Positions 27,560 to 37,764 of a stretch of 64,000 bases of DNA are shown here, one piece after another. Made by a program: the position numbers and the translations under genes. The DNA comes from Mucilaginibacter xinganensis (GTDB lineage: Bacteria > Bacteroidota > Bacteroidia > Sphingobacteriales > Sphingobacteriaceae): NCBI GenBank assembly GCA_026225055.1, contig JAMFSA010000213.1, forward strand, positions 29,940 to 93,939, written 5' to 3'. Every line of letters starts with the position of its first letter. Positions within the stretch are counted from its first letter, which is position 1. The notes beneath the pieces are model-generated. The model searched no databases. It was not told the DNA's origin and was given only the letters and a program-made list of their open reading frames with translations.

Positions 27560-29344
27560 TCAATTGGTATAAATGATAAGTGATTGAGGCGATATATAGT
27601 TTGCTTTAGCTCCCGGGCCATTCCATTTTGTATCGGCGGAGTCCAGTGTCTTTTTCCAGTTTTCATTTGGTGGCAAATCAATTGGCTGTTCGTCTTTCGC
27701 AAAATTCATCAGGCAGCATATTTTATGCTGATCGTGCCAACGCATAAGCGTTAGTGTTTGCTGATCTTCGTTGCAAGTGACCGTTAAATTTTTCCGGTTT
27801 AAGTTGCTAAGCGCTGGCAGTAATTTTCGCACTGCTATAAGGGTCTTATAATAATCAAGCATTACATTATTCATTTCTCCCCAGTTTAATTTTGAGCGAT
27901 CAAAGGTTTCTTCTGCTTGTGGATCGGGCGCTTCGCCTTTGGCATGAAACGAGGCAAACTCCTCTTTGCGCCCTTTTCTTACTGCTTCAACTAACTCAGG
28001 ATCACCATGGCTCACAAAATATTGGAAAGGGCTTTGCGCGCTCCACTCCTCGCCCATAAACAGCATGGGTAAATAAGGGCTCACCAGCACTGCACCAGCC
28101 ATTAACTTTTGCATTTCAAAGCTGAACAGCTGACTGCTTCGTTCACCAAGCATACGGTTCCCCACCTGGTCGTGGTTTTGGGAAAACACAATGAACTGAT
28201 CACCGGGATTATCAGTCACCTTATTACCAAACGTTTTTAAACGATGCGGCGAGTAAACACCATCATACACATAAGCATCCCGGTATGATTTGACCAAGTC
28301 CTTTATCCCGTTAAAATCAGAATAATAACCATCTGTTTCACCGCCTGCTGTTACCCGCAAGGCATGATGAAACTCATCAACCCATTGCGCATTCATGCCA
28401 TAACCGCACTTAACAATCGGATTAATAAAGCGATGATCGTTTAGGTCGAGTTCAACTATCAGGTAATGCGATTTTCCTGTTTGAGTCATCAGTAGATCGG
28501 TATTCTCCTTCATTTCCTGCAGAATATGCTTCGGACTAAAATCTTTTATGGCGTGTACGGCATCCAATCGCAAAGCGTCTATATGAAAATCCCTGTACCA
28601 CATCAGCGCGTTTTCTATAAAATAATTCCGCACTGCATCGCACCCGGCATCATCAAAATTGATGGCATTACCCCAAGGGGTCTTATACTTATCTGTAAAA
28701 TAAGCGCCGAATTCATTAAAATAATTACCCTCGGGGCCAATGTGATTATACACCACATCCAGTATAACCGCCAGGCCTTTTTGATGGCAGTCATTTACCA
28801 GTTGCATTAAGCCTTTGGCTCCGCCGTAAGAGTTTTGAACCGCGTAAGGGAATACGCCATCATAACCCCAGTTCCTTTCCCCCGGGAATTGCGCGACGGG
28901 CATAATTTCAATAGCAGTAATACCTAATTGTATCAGGTGATCGAGTTTACTGGCTATGCCATCAAAAGTTCCCACATCCGTAAAAGTTCCGGCGTGTAAC
29001 TCGTAGATAATATAATCTTGTTGTGATGGATTTTTCCATTCCTCATCTGTCCATTCAAAATCATTTAAGTTAACAGCTTCAGACGAGCCATGCACACCTT
29101 CCGGCTGCGACAGTGATGCAGGATCAGGTAATTCTTTATCATCAACAACAAACTGGTATATATCACGCGGCTTTATTTGTGTGGTAAGCAAGTCCCAATA
29201 ACCCAAATCAGCTTTACGTAATTCAAAGTCGGCCTTTCTACCTCTTAAACGCAATGAAACGCTTTCGGCTTCGGGAGCCCATACCTTTACCTTTGCAGCT
29301 CCCTGCTCATCAAAATTAACTCCTATGCCCCTATCCGCGATCAT
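27560..29344 (-). CDS. treZ: Malto-oligosyltrehalose trehalohydrolase
   Basis: A 594-residue GH13 enzyme that cuts trehalose from maltooligosyl trehalose. It begins with an E-set domain (GVNFDEQGAAKVKVWAPEAE). The catalytic core shows ALRLDAVHAIKD (nucleophile), IVELDLNDHRF (acid/base) and FSQNHDQVGNR (transition-state Asp); WGYDGVFPYA and MGEEW are further family marks. Its start overlaps the glgX stop by one base (TAATG), and the fusion gene starts 2 bases after its stop, so the three are one translational unit. Confidence 0.93.
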   Translation of the reverse strand: MIADRGIGVNFDEQGAAKVKVWAPEAESVSLRLRGRKADFELRKADLGYWDLLTTQIKPRDIYQFVVDDKELPDPASLSQPEGVHGSSEAVNLNDFEWTDEEWKNPSQQDYIIYELHAGTFTDVGTFDGIASKLDHLIQLGITAIEIMPVAQFPGERNWGYDGVFPYAVQNSYGGAKGLMQLVNDCHQKGLAVILDVVYNHIGPEGNYFNEFGAYFTDKYKTPWGNAINFDDAGCDAVRNYFIENALMWYRDFHIDALRLDAVHAIKDFSPKHILQEMKENTDLLMTQTGKSHYLIVELDLNDHRFINPIVKCGYGMNAQWVDEFHHALRVTAGGETDGYYSDFNGIKDLVKSYRDAYVYDGVYSPHRLKTFGNKVTDNPGDQFIVFSQNHDQVGNRMLGERSSQLFSFEMQKLMAGAVLVSPYLPMLFMGEEWSAQSPFQYFVSHGDPELVEAVRKGRKEEFASFHAKGEAPDPQAEETFDRSKLNWGEMNNVMLDYYKTLIAVRKLLPALSNLNRKNLTVTCNEDQQTLTLMRWHDQHKICCLMNFAKDEQPIDLPPNENWKKTLDSADTKWNGPGAKANYISPQSLIIYTN

Positions 29345-31485
29345 TACTTTATAATAGGATGCTTTAGCAATACGATTGACCGTCCGTTTACCTTTATGGT
29401 ATCACTATCGCCAAATACTTGTTCTTCTGTTTTATCTTCGCTGGTATCTAAAAGCTTCCCCCATTCTTTACTATAAATTTTTTCGGGCAGTTTATAATCA
29501 AGCGGCTCATCATGCGCGTTGAAGATGAGGTAAAAGTTATCGTCGTAAACTTCTTCGCCTTTTGGATCCACATAATGCAAACCTTTGCCATTCATGAATA
29601 TCCCCAGCGATTTTGCAAAATCATTATTCCAATTATCGTCGCTCATCTCTGAACCATCGGGTAGAAACCAGGCAACATCCTCCAAACCTTTCCCTTTTAT
29701 AGGCTGTCCTTTGAACCATTTACGCCTGCGGAAAGCCGGGTGCTCCTGACGTATGCTGATGAGCTTCTTGGTAAACTCCAATAACTCATTATCATTTGCC
29801 GCCCAGTTGAGCCACGAGATCTCATTATCCTGGCAATAGGCATTGTTATTCCCCCCCTGCGTACGCCCAACTTCGTCGCCCGCTACCAGCATTGGTACAC
29901 CCTGAGATAAAAACAAGGTGGTTAATAAGTTACGCTTTTGACGTTTGCGAAGTTCAAGCACCACCTCATCATCGGTTGGCCCTTCAGCACCACAGTTCCA
30001 TGAGCGATTATTGCTTTCACCATCATTATTATCCTCTCCATTCGCTTCGTTATGTTTATCATTATAGGACACGAGGTCATTCAACGTAAACCCATCATGA
30101 GCCGTTAAAAAGTTAATGCTGGCAGTAGGTTTGCGGTAATCGTCCTGGTAAAGATCGGGGCTACCTGTTAACCGCATAGCAAACTCGCCCAGCATGCTAT
30201 CGGCTCCACGCCAGTAATCGCGCATACAATCACGGTACTTGCCGTTCCACTCAGCCCATCCCGGTGGAAATTTGCCGACCTGATATCCGCCATCACCAAT
30301 ATCCCAGGGCTCAGCTATCAGTTTTACCTGCGATATGATGGGATCCTGGTGAATAATATCAAAAAATGCGCTCAGCCGGTTCACTTCATGCAGCTCCCTT
30401 GCCAGCGTAGCAGCCAGGTCGAACCTGAACCCATCCACGTGCATTTCCGTGATCCAGTAACGCAGGCTATCCATAATATAACGCAATACGTTTGGCAGCA
30501 TGGCGTTTAGGGTGTTGCCTGTGCCTGTATAATCCATATAAAACCGTTTGTCATCATCAACCAAGCGATAATAACAAGTATTATCGATCCCTTTTAAAGA
30601 CAGCGTTGGCCCCATTTGGTTCCCCTCACCCGTATGGTTATAAACCACATCCAGTATCACTTCAATGCCTGCCTTATGCAGTTCTTTTACCATTTGTTTA
30701 AACTCGGTAACCTGTCCACCGGTTGAACCACTCCCCGAATAGCGAACATCGGGCGCGAAAAAGCCAATGGTATTGTATCCCCAATAATTAGTTAAGCCTT
30801 TTTCGGCCAGGTGCCGGTCACTTACAAATTGATGTATTGGCATCAGTTCAATAGCGGTAATACCCAGCTGTTTTAAATACTCAATAGTTACCGGGTGAGC
30901 TATTGCCGCGTAAGTTCCACGTATATTTTCCGGAATATCGGGGTGCATTTTGGTGAAGCCTTTTACATGGGTTTCGTAAATGATTGACTGGTGGTAAGGT
31001 GTACCCAACTGTTTATCATTCTCCCAATCAAATGCCGGATCTATCACTACAGATTTTGGCATAAACGGAGCGCTATCCATCTGGCTGAAGCTTAGGTCTT
31101 CATCTGGACTGCCTATTTCATAACCATAAAGCGCATCGTGCCAGTCTATTACCCCCGAAATTGCCTTGGCGTACGGATCAATTAATAATTTATTTTTATT
31201 AAAGCGATTTCCATTCTGTGGCTCATAGGGCCCATCTACCCGGTAGCCGTACAGTTGGCCGGGTTTAACATCAGGCAGGTAAACATGCCATATCTGGTGG
31301 GTTCTTTCATTTACTTTTATTTTTTGCGACTCTACCTCGTCGTCCTGGTTTTTAAACAAACATAGTTCAACACCAGTAGCGCTGTCGGCAAAAAGTGCAA
31401 AGTTAACCCCTTCTCCGTCCCATGTGGCGCCAAGGGGATAAGGCTTGCCAGGGTATATTTTTTGATCCATATCCCTAAAAATCAA
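29344..31485 (-). CDS. glgX: Glycogen debranching enzyme GlgX
   Basis: A 713-residue isoamylase-type GH13 debranching enzyme that supplies linear maltodextrin to TreY. An N-terminal CBM48 domain (YPLGATWDGEGVNFALFADS) precedes the core: VYNHTGEGNQMGP, GFRFDLA with the nucleophile, LIAEPWD with the acid, and FLTAHDGFTLNDLV; GDEVGRTQGGNNNAYCQDN is typical of GlgX. It is the first gene of the operon; an ATG 12 bases downstream is an alternative start. The divergent receiver gene begins about 100 bases upstream. Confidence 0.93.
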   Translation of the reverse strand: MIFRDMDQKIYPGKPYPLGATWDGEGVNFALFADSATGVELCLFKNQDDEVESQKIKVNERTHQIWHVYLPDVKPGQLYGYRVDGPYEPQNGNRFNKNKLLIDPYAKAISGVIDWHDALYGYEIGSPDEDLSFSQMDSAPFMPKSVVIDPAFDWENDKQLGTPYHQSIIYETHVKGFTKMHPDIPENIRGTYAAIAHPVTIEYLKQLGITAIELMPIHQFVSDRHLAEKGLTNYWGYNTIGFFAPDVRYSGSGSTGGQVTEFKQMVKELHKAGIEVILDVVYNHTGEGNQMGPTLSLKGIDNTCYYRLVDDDKRFYMDYTGTGNTLNAMLPNVLRYIMDSLRYWITEMHVDGFRFDLAATLARELHEVNRLSAFFDIIHQDPIISQVKLIAEPWDIGDGGYQVGKFPPGWAEWNGKYRDCMRDYWRGADSMLGEFAMRLTGSPDLYQDDYRKPTASINFLTAHDGFTLNDLVSYNDKHNEANGEDNNDGESNNRSWNCGAEGPTDDEVVLELRKRQKRNLLTTLFLSQGVPMLVAGDEVGRTQGGNNNAYCQDNEISWLNWAANDNELLEFTKKLISIRQEHPAFRRRKWFKGQPIKGKGLEDVAWFLPDGSEMSDDNWNNDFAKSLGIFMNGKGLHYVDPKGEEVYDDNFYLIFNAHDEPLDYKLPEKIYSKEWGKLLDTSEDKTEEQVFGDSDTIKVNGRSIVLLKHPIIK

Positions 31486-31585
31486 AATTCACCTAAAATG
31501 TTTTTCTAATTAAAAAATTATAATTTTAAAGGAATGCAGTTAAACAAAAGCTGTACTGCCCTGTTCAAGATAGATACTAAGCAAG

Positions 31586-31960
31586 ATGAAAAAGATATTA
31601 ATTGTTTCTAATGATCTGGCATTACTGCAAACGCTCGACAACCAGTTAACAGCGCTTGGCTTTACTATGGATACCATGGAAGCGCAGGAAGAAATGCTAA
31701 ACAGGATAAAAGCGGAAAAACCAAATATTTTGCTTATTGATTTTATTTTGGGCGATGCCAACGCGGCGGCTGTTTGTCACCAGGTAACCTCCGATCCTGA
31801 TCTGCATAATTTGCCGGTAGTTGTTCTTTCTGACCTACCGGGGATAGATCAATTGGCTGCCAGGATCGGCATTTTCGCGGTGATCAAAAAACCAATGCGT
31901 ATAACCGAATTGGTGGAAAACATCATAGCAGCATTAAAGGAACAACAGCGCTCAGCTTAA
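31586..31960 (+). CDS. Single-domain response regulator (CheY-like)
   Basis: A 124-residue receiver domain with no output domain. The phosphoacceptor Asp is in ILLIDFILGD, and the conserved Lys is near the C-terminus in AVIKKPMRI. The N-terminal acidic pair is weak (VSNDLALL), leaving a single Asp, so magnesium binding may be altered. It is divergent from glgX. Its kinase partner is not adjacent; the multi-PAS kinase at 33.6-36.0 kb is a possible candidate. Confidence 0.8.
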   Translation: MKKILIVSNDLALLQTLDNQLTALGFTMDTMEAQEEMLNRIKAEKPNILLIDFILGDANAAAVCHQVTSDPDLHNLPVVVLSDLPGIDQLAARIGIFAVIKKPMRITELVENIIAALKEQQRSA

Positions 31961-32086
31961 TAAACGAAAAAACTTCATGTACAGGTCACCGGTACCGGAT
32001 TCATCACCGAACTGATTGACAGCAGGTATGGGTTGGGTTTTCCTGGGCATAAACTCCGGCAAACAATATTGGGGACAATTAAACAG

Positions 32087-32167
32087 TTAGCTTATTTTTA
32101 ACCGGAAGATAGTGATCAGCAAAGCGAATAGCACCGCGATGAGCCAAAAAATACGATTATTTTTCAT
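32087..32167 (-). CDS. Predicted 26-residue membrane peptide
   Basis: A short ORF in the 270-base gap before the transporter: it begins MKNNRIFWLIAVLFALL and ends RLKIS, so one transmembrane helix flanked by positive residues. Small peptides of this layout are common in Bacteroidota, but there is no conservation evidence here. The rest of the gap (31961-32086) shows nothing recognisable. Confidence 0.3.
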   Translation of the reverse strand: MKNNRIFWLIAVLFALLITIFRLKIS

Positions 32168-32230
32168 GAAATTAAGTTACGAGATTTACGGATCAACAAT
32201 GTCAAATTACCGTAACAATTAAATACATGT

Positions 32231-33331
32231 ATGGACCTGAAAAATTTTACCCGTCTTCCCTTTTATATCAAACTCGCCTGCGTGCTTTTCAGCCTTTTCG
32301 CGCTGGGCGCTCTGGTTATTTTGGCTAAGGATATATTATCTCCTTTAATTTTTTCGTGTTTATTTGCGATCTTGCTTATGCCGTTAGCCAGGTTCTTTGA
32401 GCGCCGCATCAGGCTGCCGCGGGGCGCGGCCTCCATGATCGCGGTGATTTTATTCCTCTCACTAATCACGCTGGTTATGTATGTGATCGGTTCGCAGCTT
32501 GCGGACCTTGCAAAAGACTGGCCCGCTTTTCAAGCACAGATCAGCCGTTCGCTCTGGAACTTCCGGGGTTGGGTGTCCGCGAATTTTGGCATTACCCGCC
32601 GCAAACAACTGAATGTCGTCAATACCGCGGCCAGCAAGGTCACTTCGCCCGATGCCGCGTTTGTGGGAACAACATTACTGTCCTTATCATCTATTCTGCT
32701 GTTCCTGGTTTTTACTTTTATCTATACCTTCTTCTTTTTGTTATACCGGCGTCTGATCTTAAAGTTCCTCGAGTCCGTGTTCCTGGAAGAAAATAAAGCA
32801 AAAGTACACGAAGTGATAGAACAGGTACAGATGATCATTCGCCAGTATATTACCGGCCTGCTGATAGAAATGACCATTGTAGCTACGGCAGTCAGCGTAA
32901 TACTTTCCATCCTCGGCGTTCAATATGCCATACTGTTGGGTCTCATAACCGGCATTTTTAACCTGATCCCTTACTTTGGGATTTTTTCCGCCCTCATCAT
33001 CAGTTCGACGATTACGTTAGGGACATCGCCGGACAGCAATACCGTCATCTACGTCCTGATCACATTTGTAGTGACCCATGTGGTCGATAGCAACATCATT
33101 CTCCCCCTGGTGGTCGGTTCCAAAGTCCGGATTAATGCGTTGGTCACCGTTCTCGGTGTTGTCATAGGCGAAATGTTCTGGGGTATTTCCGGTATGTTTC
33201 TTTCCATTCCAGTCATAGCAGTACTCAAGATCATCTTCGACCGGGTAGAAAGCCTTCAGCCATGGGGCATTATCCTTGGTGTAGAAGAAAAGAAACAAGA
33301 AAAACTGGCCGCTAAGCTTAAAACTGAATAG
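32231..33331 (+). CDS. AI-2E family (PerM-like) membrane transporter
   Basis: A 366-residue protein of the AI-2E/PerM family with about 8 hydrophobic segments. Family marks are 'LLMPLARFFERRIRLPRGAA' after the second segment, RQYITGLLIEMTIVA, GLITGIFNLIPYFGIF and the C-terminal GEMFWGISGMFLSIP. Members have been linked to sodium/proton exchange or to export of small molecules; the substrate here cannot be assigned. It ends in a charged cytoplasmic tail. The 283 bases that follow hold nothing recognisable. Confidence 0.87.
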   Translation: MDLKNFTRLPFYIKLACVLFSLFALGALVILAKDILSPLIFSCLFAILLMPLARFFERRIRLPRGAASMIAVILFLSLITLVMYVIGSQLADLAKDWPAFQAQISRSLWNFRGWVSANFGITRRKQLNVVNTAASKVTSPDAAFVGTTLLSLSSILLFLVFTFIYTFFFLLYRRLILKFLESVFLEENKAKVHEVIEQVQMIIRQYITGLLIEMTIVATAVSVILSILGVQYAILLGLITGIFNLIPYFGIFSALIISSTITLGTSPDSNTVIYVLITFVVTHVVDSNIILPLVVGSKVRINALVTVLGVVIGEMFWGISGMFLSIPVIAVLKIIFDRVESLQPWGIILGVEEKKQEKLAAKLKTE

Positions 33332-33614
33332 CTATTTATATGCATGATCATAGTTAAAAAGTCCCGTCCATTTATACTCAAATAACCATCATATTTTGAT
33401 ACTTAAAAATAACTACGTAACTATTAGGGATTGAAGTCTTTAACAGCTAAATTCCTAACATTGCAATACGGTGTTACATTTACTTATAATCTAAGCTCTT
33501 TTGGCGATGGCTTTTTTGAAATATTATGCTACTCCGATATTTAGGGCTATTATCAATAACAGAAACAGCCTGCTACAATGTGTCCGGCACCAGCGTCAAA
33601 TCAGCAACTGATAT

Positions 33615-36011
33615 TTAGAGGGGCAAACTAAAATAAAAGGCTGAGCCCTGGCCGGGATTACTTTCCACCCAGATTTGACCGTGATGACGGTGAATGATTT
33701 CTGCGCTTAGATAAAGACCAATACCAAATCCGGAAATATGGTTGGTATGGCTGGATTGAACACGGTAATACCGATCAAATATATTTTGCTGGTCTTCCGG
33801 TCTGATACCCAATCCCTCGTCAGCGACACTGATCAGCGCCTGGCCGTTCAGCTGCCTGCAGTTAACTGCGATTACGGAGCCTTTCGGCGAATATTTTACG
33901 GCATTGCTCAGCAGGTTAGAAAGAACGGAACCTATTTTATCCCTGTCGGCATCCATGACCAGTTTATCAGAGGTCTGCAGGTTAATGACATGCGTGACAC
34001 CCGTCAGGTTCACCTCTTCTATAATTTCTTTTACCAGGTCGCCCATGATGAACCGTTGTTTATCGATCGTTATTTTACCGGATTCTAACCTGGAAATATT
34101 TAAAAAACCGTTGATCATGCCGGTCATCTTTTTGATCTGGGTATTGGCCTTTTCTAATGCGCCGGGAACGAACGGGTCATCACTTTTCCTTAGCTTTAAG
34201 ATAAGCATCTGTAAAATTGCGTTCAGGGAAGTCAGCGGTGTTTTTAATTCGTGGCTAACCATCCCGATGAAATCGCTCTTGCGGATGTCATCCATTTTCT
34301 GTTCGGTAATATCCGCCATTACCCCGGTAATGTAACTTCCGCTCTTTTCATCAGCAACAAATTTACCCACCGAGCGTACCCAGCGTTGTTTACCGTCCCG
34401 GACGCCCAGTATGGGGTATTCCACATTGAAATGCGCGCCATTGGTGAACGAAGCAGTCACTGCATCGCTAACCATTTCCCGGTATTCAGGCAGGATCTGT
34501 TCCAGCGCGCTGGCATAAAGTACTTCATCACCCGGCGGGATATCAAACAGTTCATAGAAACGCGGCGAGGCGATTATCCGGTCAAGCTTTTCATCCAGGT
34601 GCCACACGGCCAGTTCGCCGGATTCTATGGCCATACGCAAATTTTCTTCAGCCTGTTCTATTTTTTGCGCGGCGAGGTACTGGTCGGTAATATCCATAAC
34701 TACCCCTGTAAAGGCGGAAAAAGAACCTGAAGGGTCGGCCTTAAGGTTGCCGATGGCACGCAGCCAGCGCAAACGCCCGTCATGTAAGCCAGTGACCGGA
34801 TAGATGACATCATAATCGCCGTTGTTATAAATCGCGTTTTCCAGTTTGCCCGCCACGAAGCCCCGGTATTCGTCGGCGATCTGGGTCAACGCCTGTTCAA
34901 TAGAGAGCGCTTCTTCCGGATAGTAGCCGAATAATTCTTTCAGGCGGGCGTCCGTTATAAATTCCCGCGTAACGGAATGTAAATACCATGTACCAAAATT
35001 TGCCGCACTGATAGCCAGTCGGAGCGCCACCTCCCCTTCTTCAATCTTCTTTTGCGCCTCCTGGAGTTGATGATTGACTAATGCCAGCTCCTCATTAGCG
35101 GCGCTCAGTTCCTTGTTCGAAGCAGCCTGTTCTTCATTGGTGGCCGCCATTTCCTCGTTAATTGCCTGTAGTTCTTCCGAACTTTGCGCGAGCGCCTCTT
35201 CCCACTGCTTCCGTTCCGTAATATCACGTGTTGTGCCCGCTACTGCTTCCACTTCGCCTGCGGCATTGAATACAGGCGTAAAAATGTAGTCGTATACCCT
35301 TGTGCCCAGTTCCGCGTGTGGAAAGGATACCTCTCCCCGGATCGGTTTTTTCGTTAGCCTGACCTGATCGATCTCCCGCTCATGCATTTCAGCATGCCAT
35401 GGCTCATAGCCATTTTCCAACAGGCCCTTTCCGACAGCAGTTTCCCATGTTTTGCCCCACATGGACAGTAATGCGCTATTCGCGTAGGTGAACTGGTAAT
35501 TCAAATCAAATACGTAGATCAGGTCGGGCGTACCCGCGGTAATCGTTTCATAGAATCTCCTTTGTCGCTCGGATTGTGCTTTCGCTTCCAGTAAGGCAGC
35601 CTCTGCCAGCTTGCGGTCTGTGATATCGCTGGCGGTTCCGAACCACTCGATGATTTCGCCTTTGTCATCAAGAATGGGAACTGCCCGCGAAAATGTCCAT
35701 CCGGTGGAATCATCTGCCCGTAATACCCGGTGTTCTAATTGAAATATTCTTTTGCCTTTAATCGCCGCATCGATCGTTTTATTAACAAGTTCCAGATCGT
35801 CCGGATGGACATTTCTGAACCGCCAATCGGTTGTGGGCTCATGGGTATCTTTCAGGAACCCACGCCCATCCAATTCACGCATCACCCGCCAGTCTGCGCT
35901 CAAACTATAAATTATATCGGAAGTAGCCGCTACCAGCGCGCGGAAACGGTCTTCATTTGCGGCTAAAGTTAGATTATCTGAGTTCGCTTCACGCTGCGAC
36001 ATAGTCATCAT
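33615..36011 (-). CDS. Multi-PAS sensor histidine kinase
   Basis: A 798-residue cytosolic kinase without membrane segments. PAS domains are visible at about residues 20-130, 150-265, 325-435 and 450-560. A coiled-coil linker lies between the second and third (SEELQAINEEMAATNEEQAA). The HisKA H-box is DFIGMVSHELKTPLTSLNA, and the ATPase has the N-box NLLSNAVKYSPKGS, the G1 box VADEGLGI and GFGIGLYLSAEIIHRHHG. It autophosphorylates on the His and probably passes phosphate to a separate regulator. Start could be 36011, 36008 or 36002. Confidence 0.9.
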   Translation of the reverse strand: MMTMSQREANSDNLTLAANEDRFRALVAATSDIIYSLSADWRVMRELDGRGFLKDTHEPTTDWRFRNVHPDDLELVNKTIDAAIKGKRIFQLEHRVLRADDSTGWTFSRAVPILDDKGEIIEWFGTASDITDRKLAEAALLEAKAQSERQRRFYETITAGTPDLIYVFDLNYQFTYANSALLSMWGKTWETAVGKGLLENGYEPWHAEMHEREIDQVRLTKKPIRGEVSFPHAELGTRVYDYIFTPVFNAAGEVEAVAGTTRDITERKQWEEALAQSSEELQAINEEMAATNEEQAASNKELSAANEELALVNHQLQEAQKKIEEGEVALRLAISAANFGTWYLHSVTREFITDARLKELFGYYPEEALSIEQALTQIADEYRGFVAGKLENAIYNNGDYDVIYPVTGLHDGRLRWLRAIGNLKADPSGSFSAFTGVVMDITDQYLAAQKIEQAEENLRMAIESGELAVWHLDEKLDRIIASPRFYELFDIPPGDEVLYASALEQILPEYREMVSDAVTASFTNGAHFNVEYPILGVRDGKQRWVRSVGKFVADEKSGSYITGVMADITEQKMDDIRKSDFIGMVSHELKTPLTSLNAILQMLILKLRKSDDPFVPGALEKANTQIKKMTGMINGFLNISRLESGKITIDKQRFIMGDLVKEIIEEVNLTGVTHVINLQTSDKLVMDADRDKIGSVLSNLLSNAVKYSPKGSVIAVNCRQLNGQALISVADEGLGIRPEDQQNIFDRYYRVQSSHTNHISGFGIGLYLSAEIIHRHHGQIWVESNPGQGSAFYFSLPL

Positions 36012-36219
36012 TTATAAAATTAAACAAAAATACATGGATCAACAGCCGGGAACATCATTTGTTTGAGCATTGCTATAAAGCCATCCTCATGTTTCAACAG
36101 CCGGCAGGGCTTCTCCGCTTAACACAACAGAAAGCAGGATAATATTAAGGTTACGGCAAACAGGTTATAACCTATTTAAGGTGTATTTCGTATAATCATC
36201 TGCCCCTAATTAAAAGACC

Positions 36220-36429
36220 ATGCAGGCTAAACCTGAAGACAATACCGCGGTTATCCTTTACCTTGTACCCTCAACAACCATAAAGATGAATTGCTGCGGC
36301 AGGTGCAAATCCGAAAAGATCAAAAGAATACCAAGGCCCGCCCTCATCAGGGTACTCCTGTTCTGGCTGCCGCTCAAACGATACCGGTGCAATAGCTGCA
36401 TCAGGAAATATTACGCGTTCAAAAATTAA
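36220..36429 (+). CDS. Small zinc-ribbon-like protein
   Basis: A 69-residue basic protein. Two Cys pairs are spaced as a zinc ribbon: CGRC (about residues 25-28) and CNSC (about 57-60), within MNCCGRCKSEKIKRIPRP and KRYRCNSCIRKYYAFKN. The middle stretch (LIRVLLFWLPLKR) is hydrophobic. An internal ATG at 36286 would start directly at the first Cys motif. Function is unknown. Confidence 0.5.
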   Translation: MQAKPEDNTAVILYLVPSTTIKMNCCGRCKSEKIKRIPRPALIRVLLFWLPLKRYRCNSCIRKYYAFKN

Positions 36430-36557
36430 ACTATCCCTTTCAAAAGTATGACCATGCCGGGCAGCATTAAACAGCATGCTCATATATTACAGGTTATAAT
36501 CAAACATATAACCATTACCATTGTATGCTATTTATAAATCAATTGAAAATCATTGCT

Positions 36558-37757
36558 ATGTTCTCAAAACTATATACATCATTTATACTGGGCACCGTCC
36601 TTTTAGCGGTAACTGCAAACGTAAAAGCGCAAACCGGACCGCCTGTTGAAACAAAAAAAGCCAATAGTGATTATAAACCCGCTTTTGCAGGGCAGACCCG
36701 CATCGGCAGTGTTAAAACTAAAACCCCATATACGGTTAGCGTCATCAACTCCGAACTGAAAGGCCCATGGGGTATACATGTACTGCCTGATGGCCGTTTA
36801 CTGATCAGTAGCAAGCCGGGCACTATGCAGATACTAACTACAGATGGTAAAATTGTTAAAACCATCACCGGTTTTCCTACCGTACAATATGAAGGCCAGG
36901 GTGGTTTGCTCGACATCAACATAGATCCTGATTTTACCAGCAACAGGATGGTTTACTGGACTTTTGCTCAACCGGGCGACGGAGCTACGCTTGCTGTAGC
37001 TAAAGGTAAATTATCCGCCGATGAAACCAAGTTGGAAAATGTCAGGGTGATTTGGGAAGCCTCTCCGCGTTATAAGGGTGCGGGCCAGTTTGGCTCGCGT
37101 TTGATATTTGATAAACAAGGGAATCTTTTCGTCACTTCGGGCGACCGACAAGCAGACGATATCCGCGTAAAGGCGCAGGATTTGGAGGCGACTACCGGCA
37201 AGATCATCCATATTACTAAAGAAGGCAAGCCAGTTGCAGGTAATCCATTTATTGGCAAAGCTGGTGCCAAGCCTGAAATCTATGCATACGGCTTCCGTAA
37301 CCCCGATGGCCTTGCAATTAATCCGGTTACCGGCGGGCTTTGGGAGATTGAATTTGGGCCTCGTGGTGGCGATGAGGTCAATTTGATCAGGCCAGGTGGT
37401 AACTACGGCTGGCCTTTTGTTACTTATGGCATAGAATACAGCGGCGCGAAAGTTTATGATGGGATACAACAAAAAGAGGGAACGATACAGCCCGTTTACT
37501 ATTGGGACCCGGTGATCTCTCCCGGCTGCATGATGTTTTATACGGGGAATATAGCCGAATGGAAAAACAACATGTTTATAGGTGGCCTGAGCGGACAACA
37601 CATTGCACGGTTGGTTATTAAAAATAATAAGGTTGTAGGCGAAGAACGCCTGCTTGCTGATAAGAACGAACGCTGGCGATGCATTGCTACCGGAAAAGAT
37701 GGGGCGATTTACGCAGCCACTGACGGCGGGAAGTTATACCGGATCGCCAGGAAATAA
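36558..37757 (+). CDS. PQQ-dependent sugar/aldose dehydrogenase-like protein
   Basis: A 399-residue exported protein. The signal peptide MFSKLYTSFILGTVLLAVTA ends with VKAQ; I took ATG 36558 over a start 33 bases upstream. The six-bladed propeller of the soluble glucose/aldose dehydrogenase family is evident: LKGPWGIHVLPDGRLLISSK, EGQGGLLDINIDPDF, YAYGFRNPDGLAINPVTGGL and EFGPRGGDEVNLIRPGGNYG. It oxidises aldoses in the periplasm if PQQ is supplied; no PQQ biosynthesis genes lie in this window. Confidence 0.88.
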   Translation: MFSKLYTSFILGTVLLAVTANVKAQTGPPVETKKANSDYKPAFAGQTRIGSVKTKTPYTVSVINSELKGPWGIHVLPDGRLLISSKPGTMQILTTDGKIVKTITGFPTVQYEGQGGLLDINIDPDFTSNRMVYWTFAQPGDGATLAVAKGKLSADETKLENVRVIWEASPRYKGAGQFGSRLIFDKQGNLFVTSGDRQADDIRVKAQDLEATTGKIIHITKEGKPVAGNPFIGKAGAKPEIYAYGFRNPDGLAINPVTGGLWEIEFGPRGGDEVNLIRPGGNYGWPFVTYGIEYSGAKVYDGIQQKEGTIQPVYYWDPVISPGCMMFYTGNIAEWKNNMFIGGLSGQHIARLVIKNNKVVGEERLLADKNERWRCIATGKDGAIYAATDGGKLYRIARK

Positions 37758-37764
37758 TAGTACA

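Noticed and set aside
36161..36174. AGGTTATAACCT palindrome upstream of the PAS kinase
   Set aside because: Twelve-base A+T-rich palindromes occur by chance; no second copy was seen in the window.
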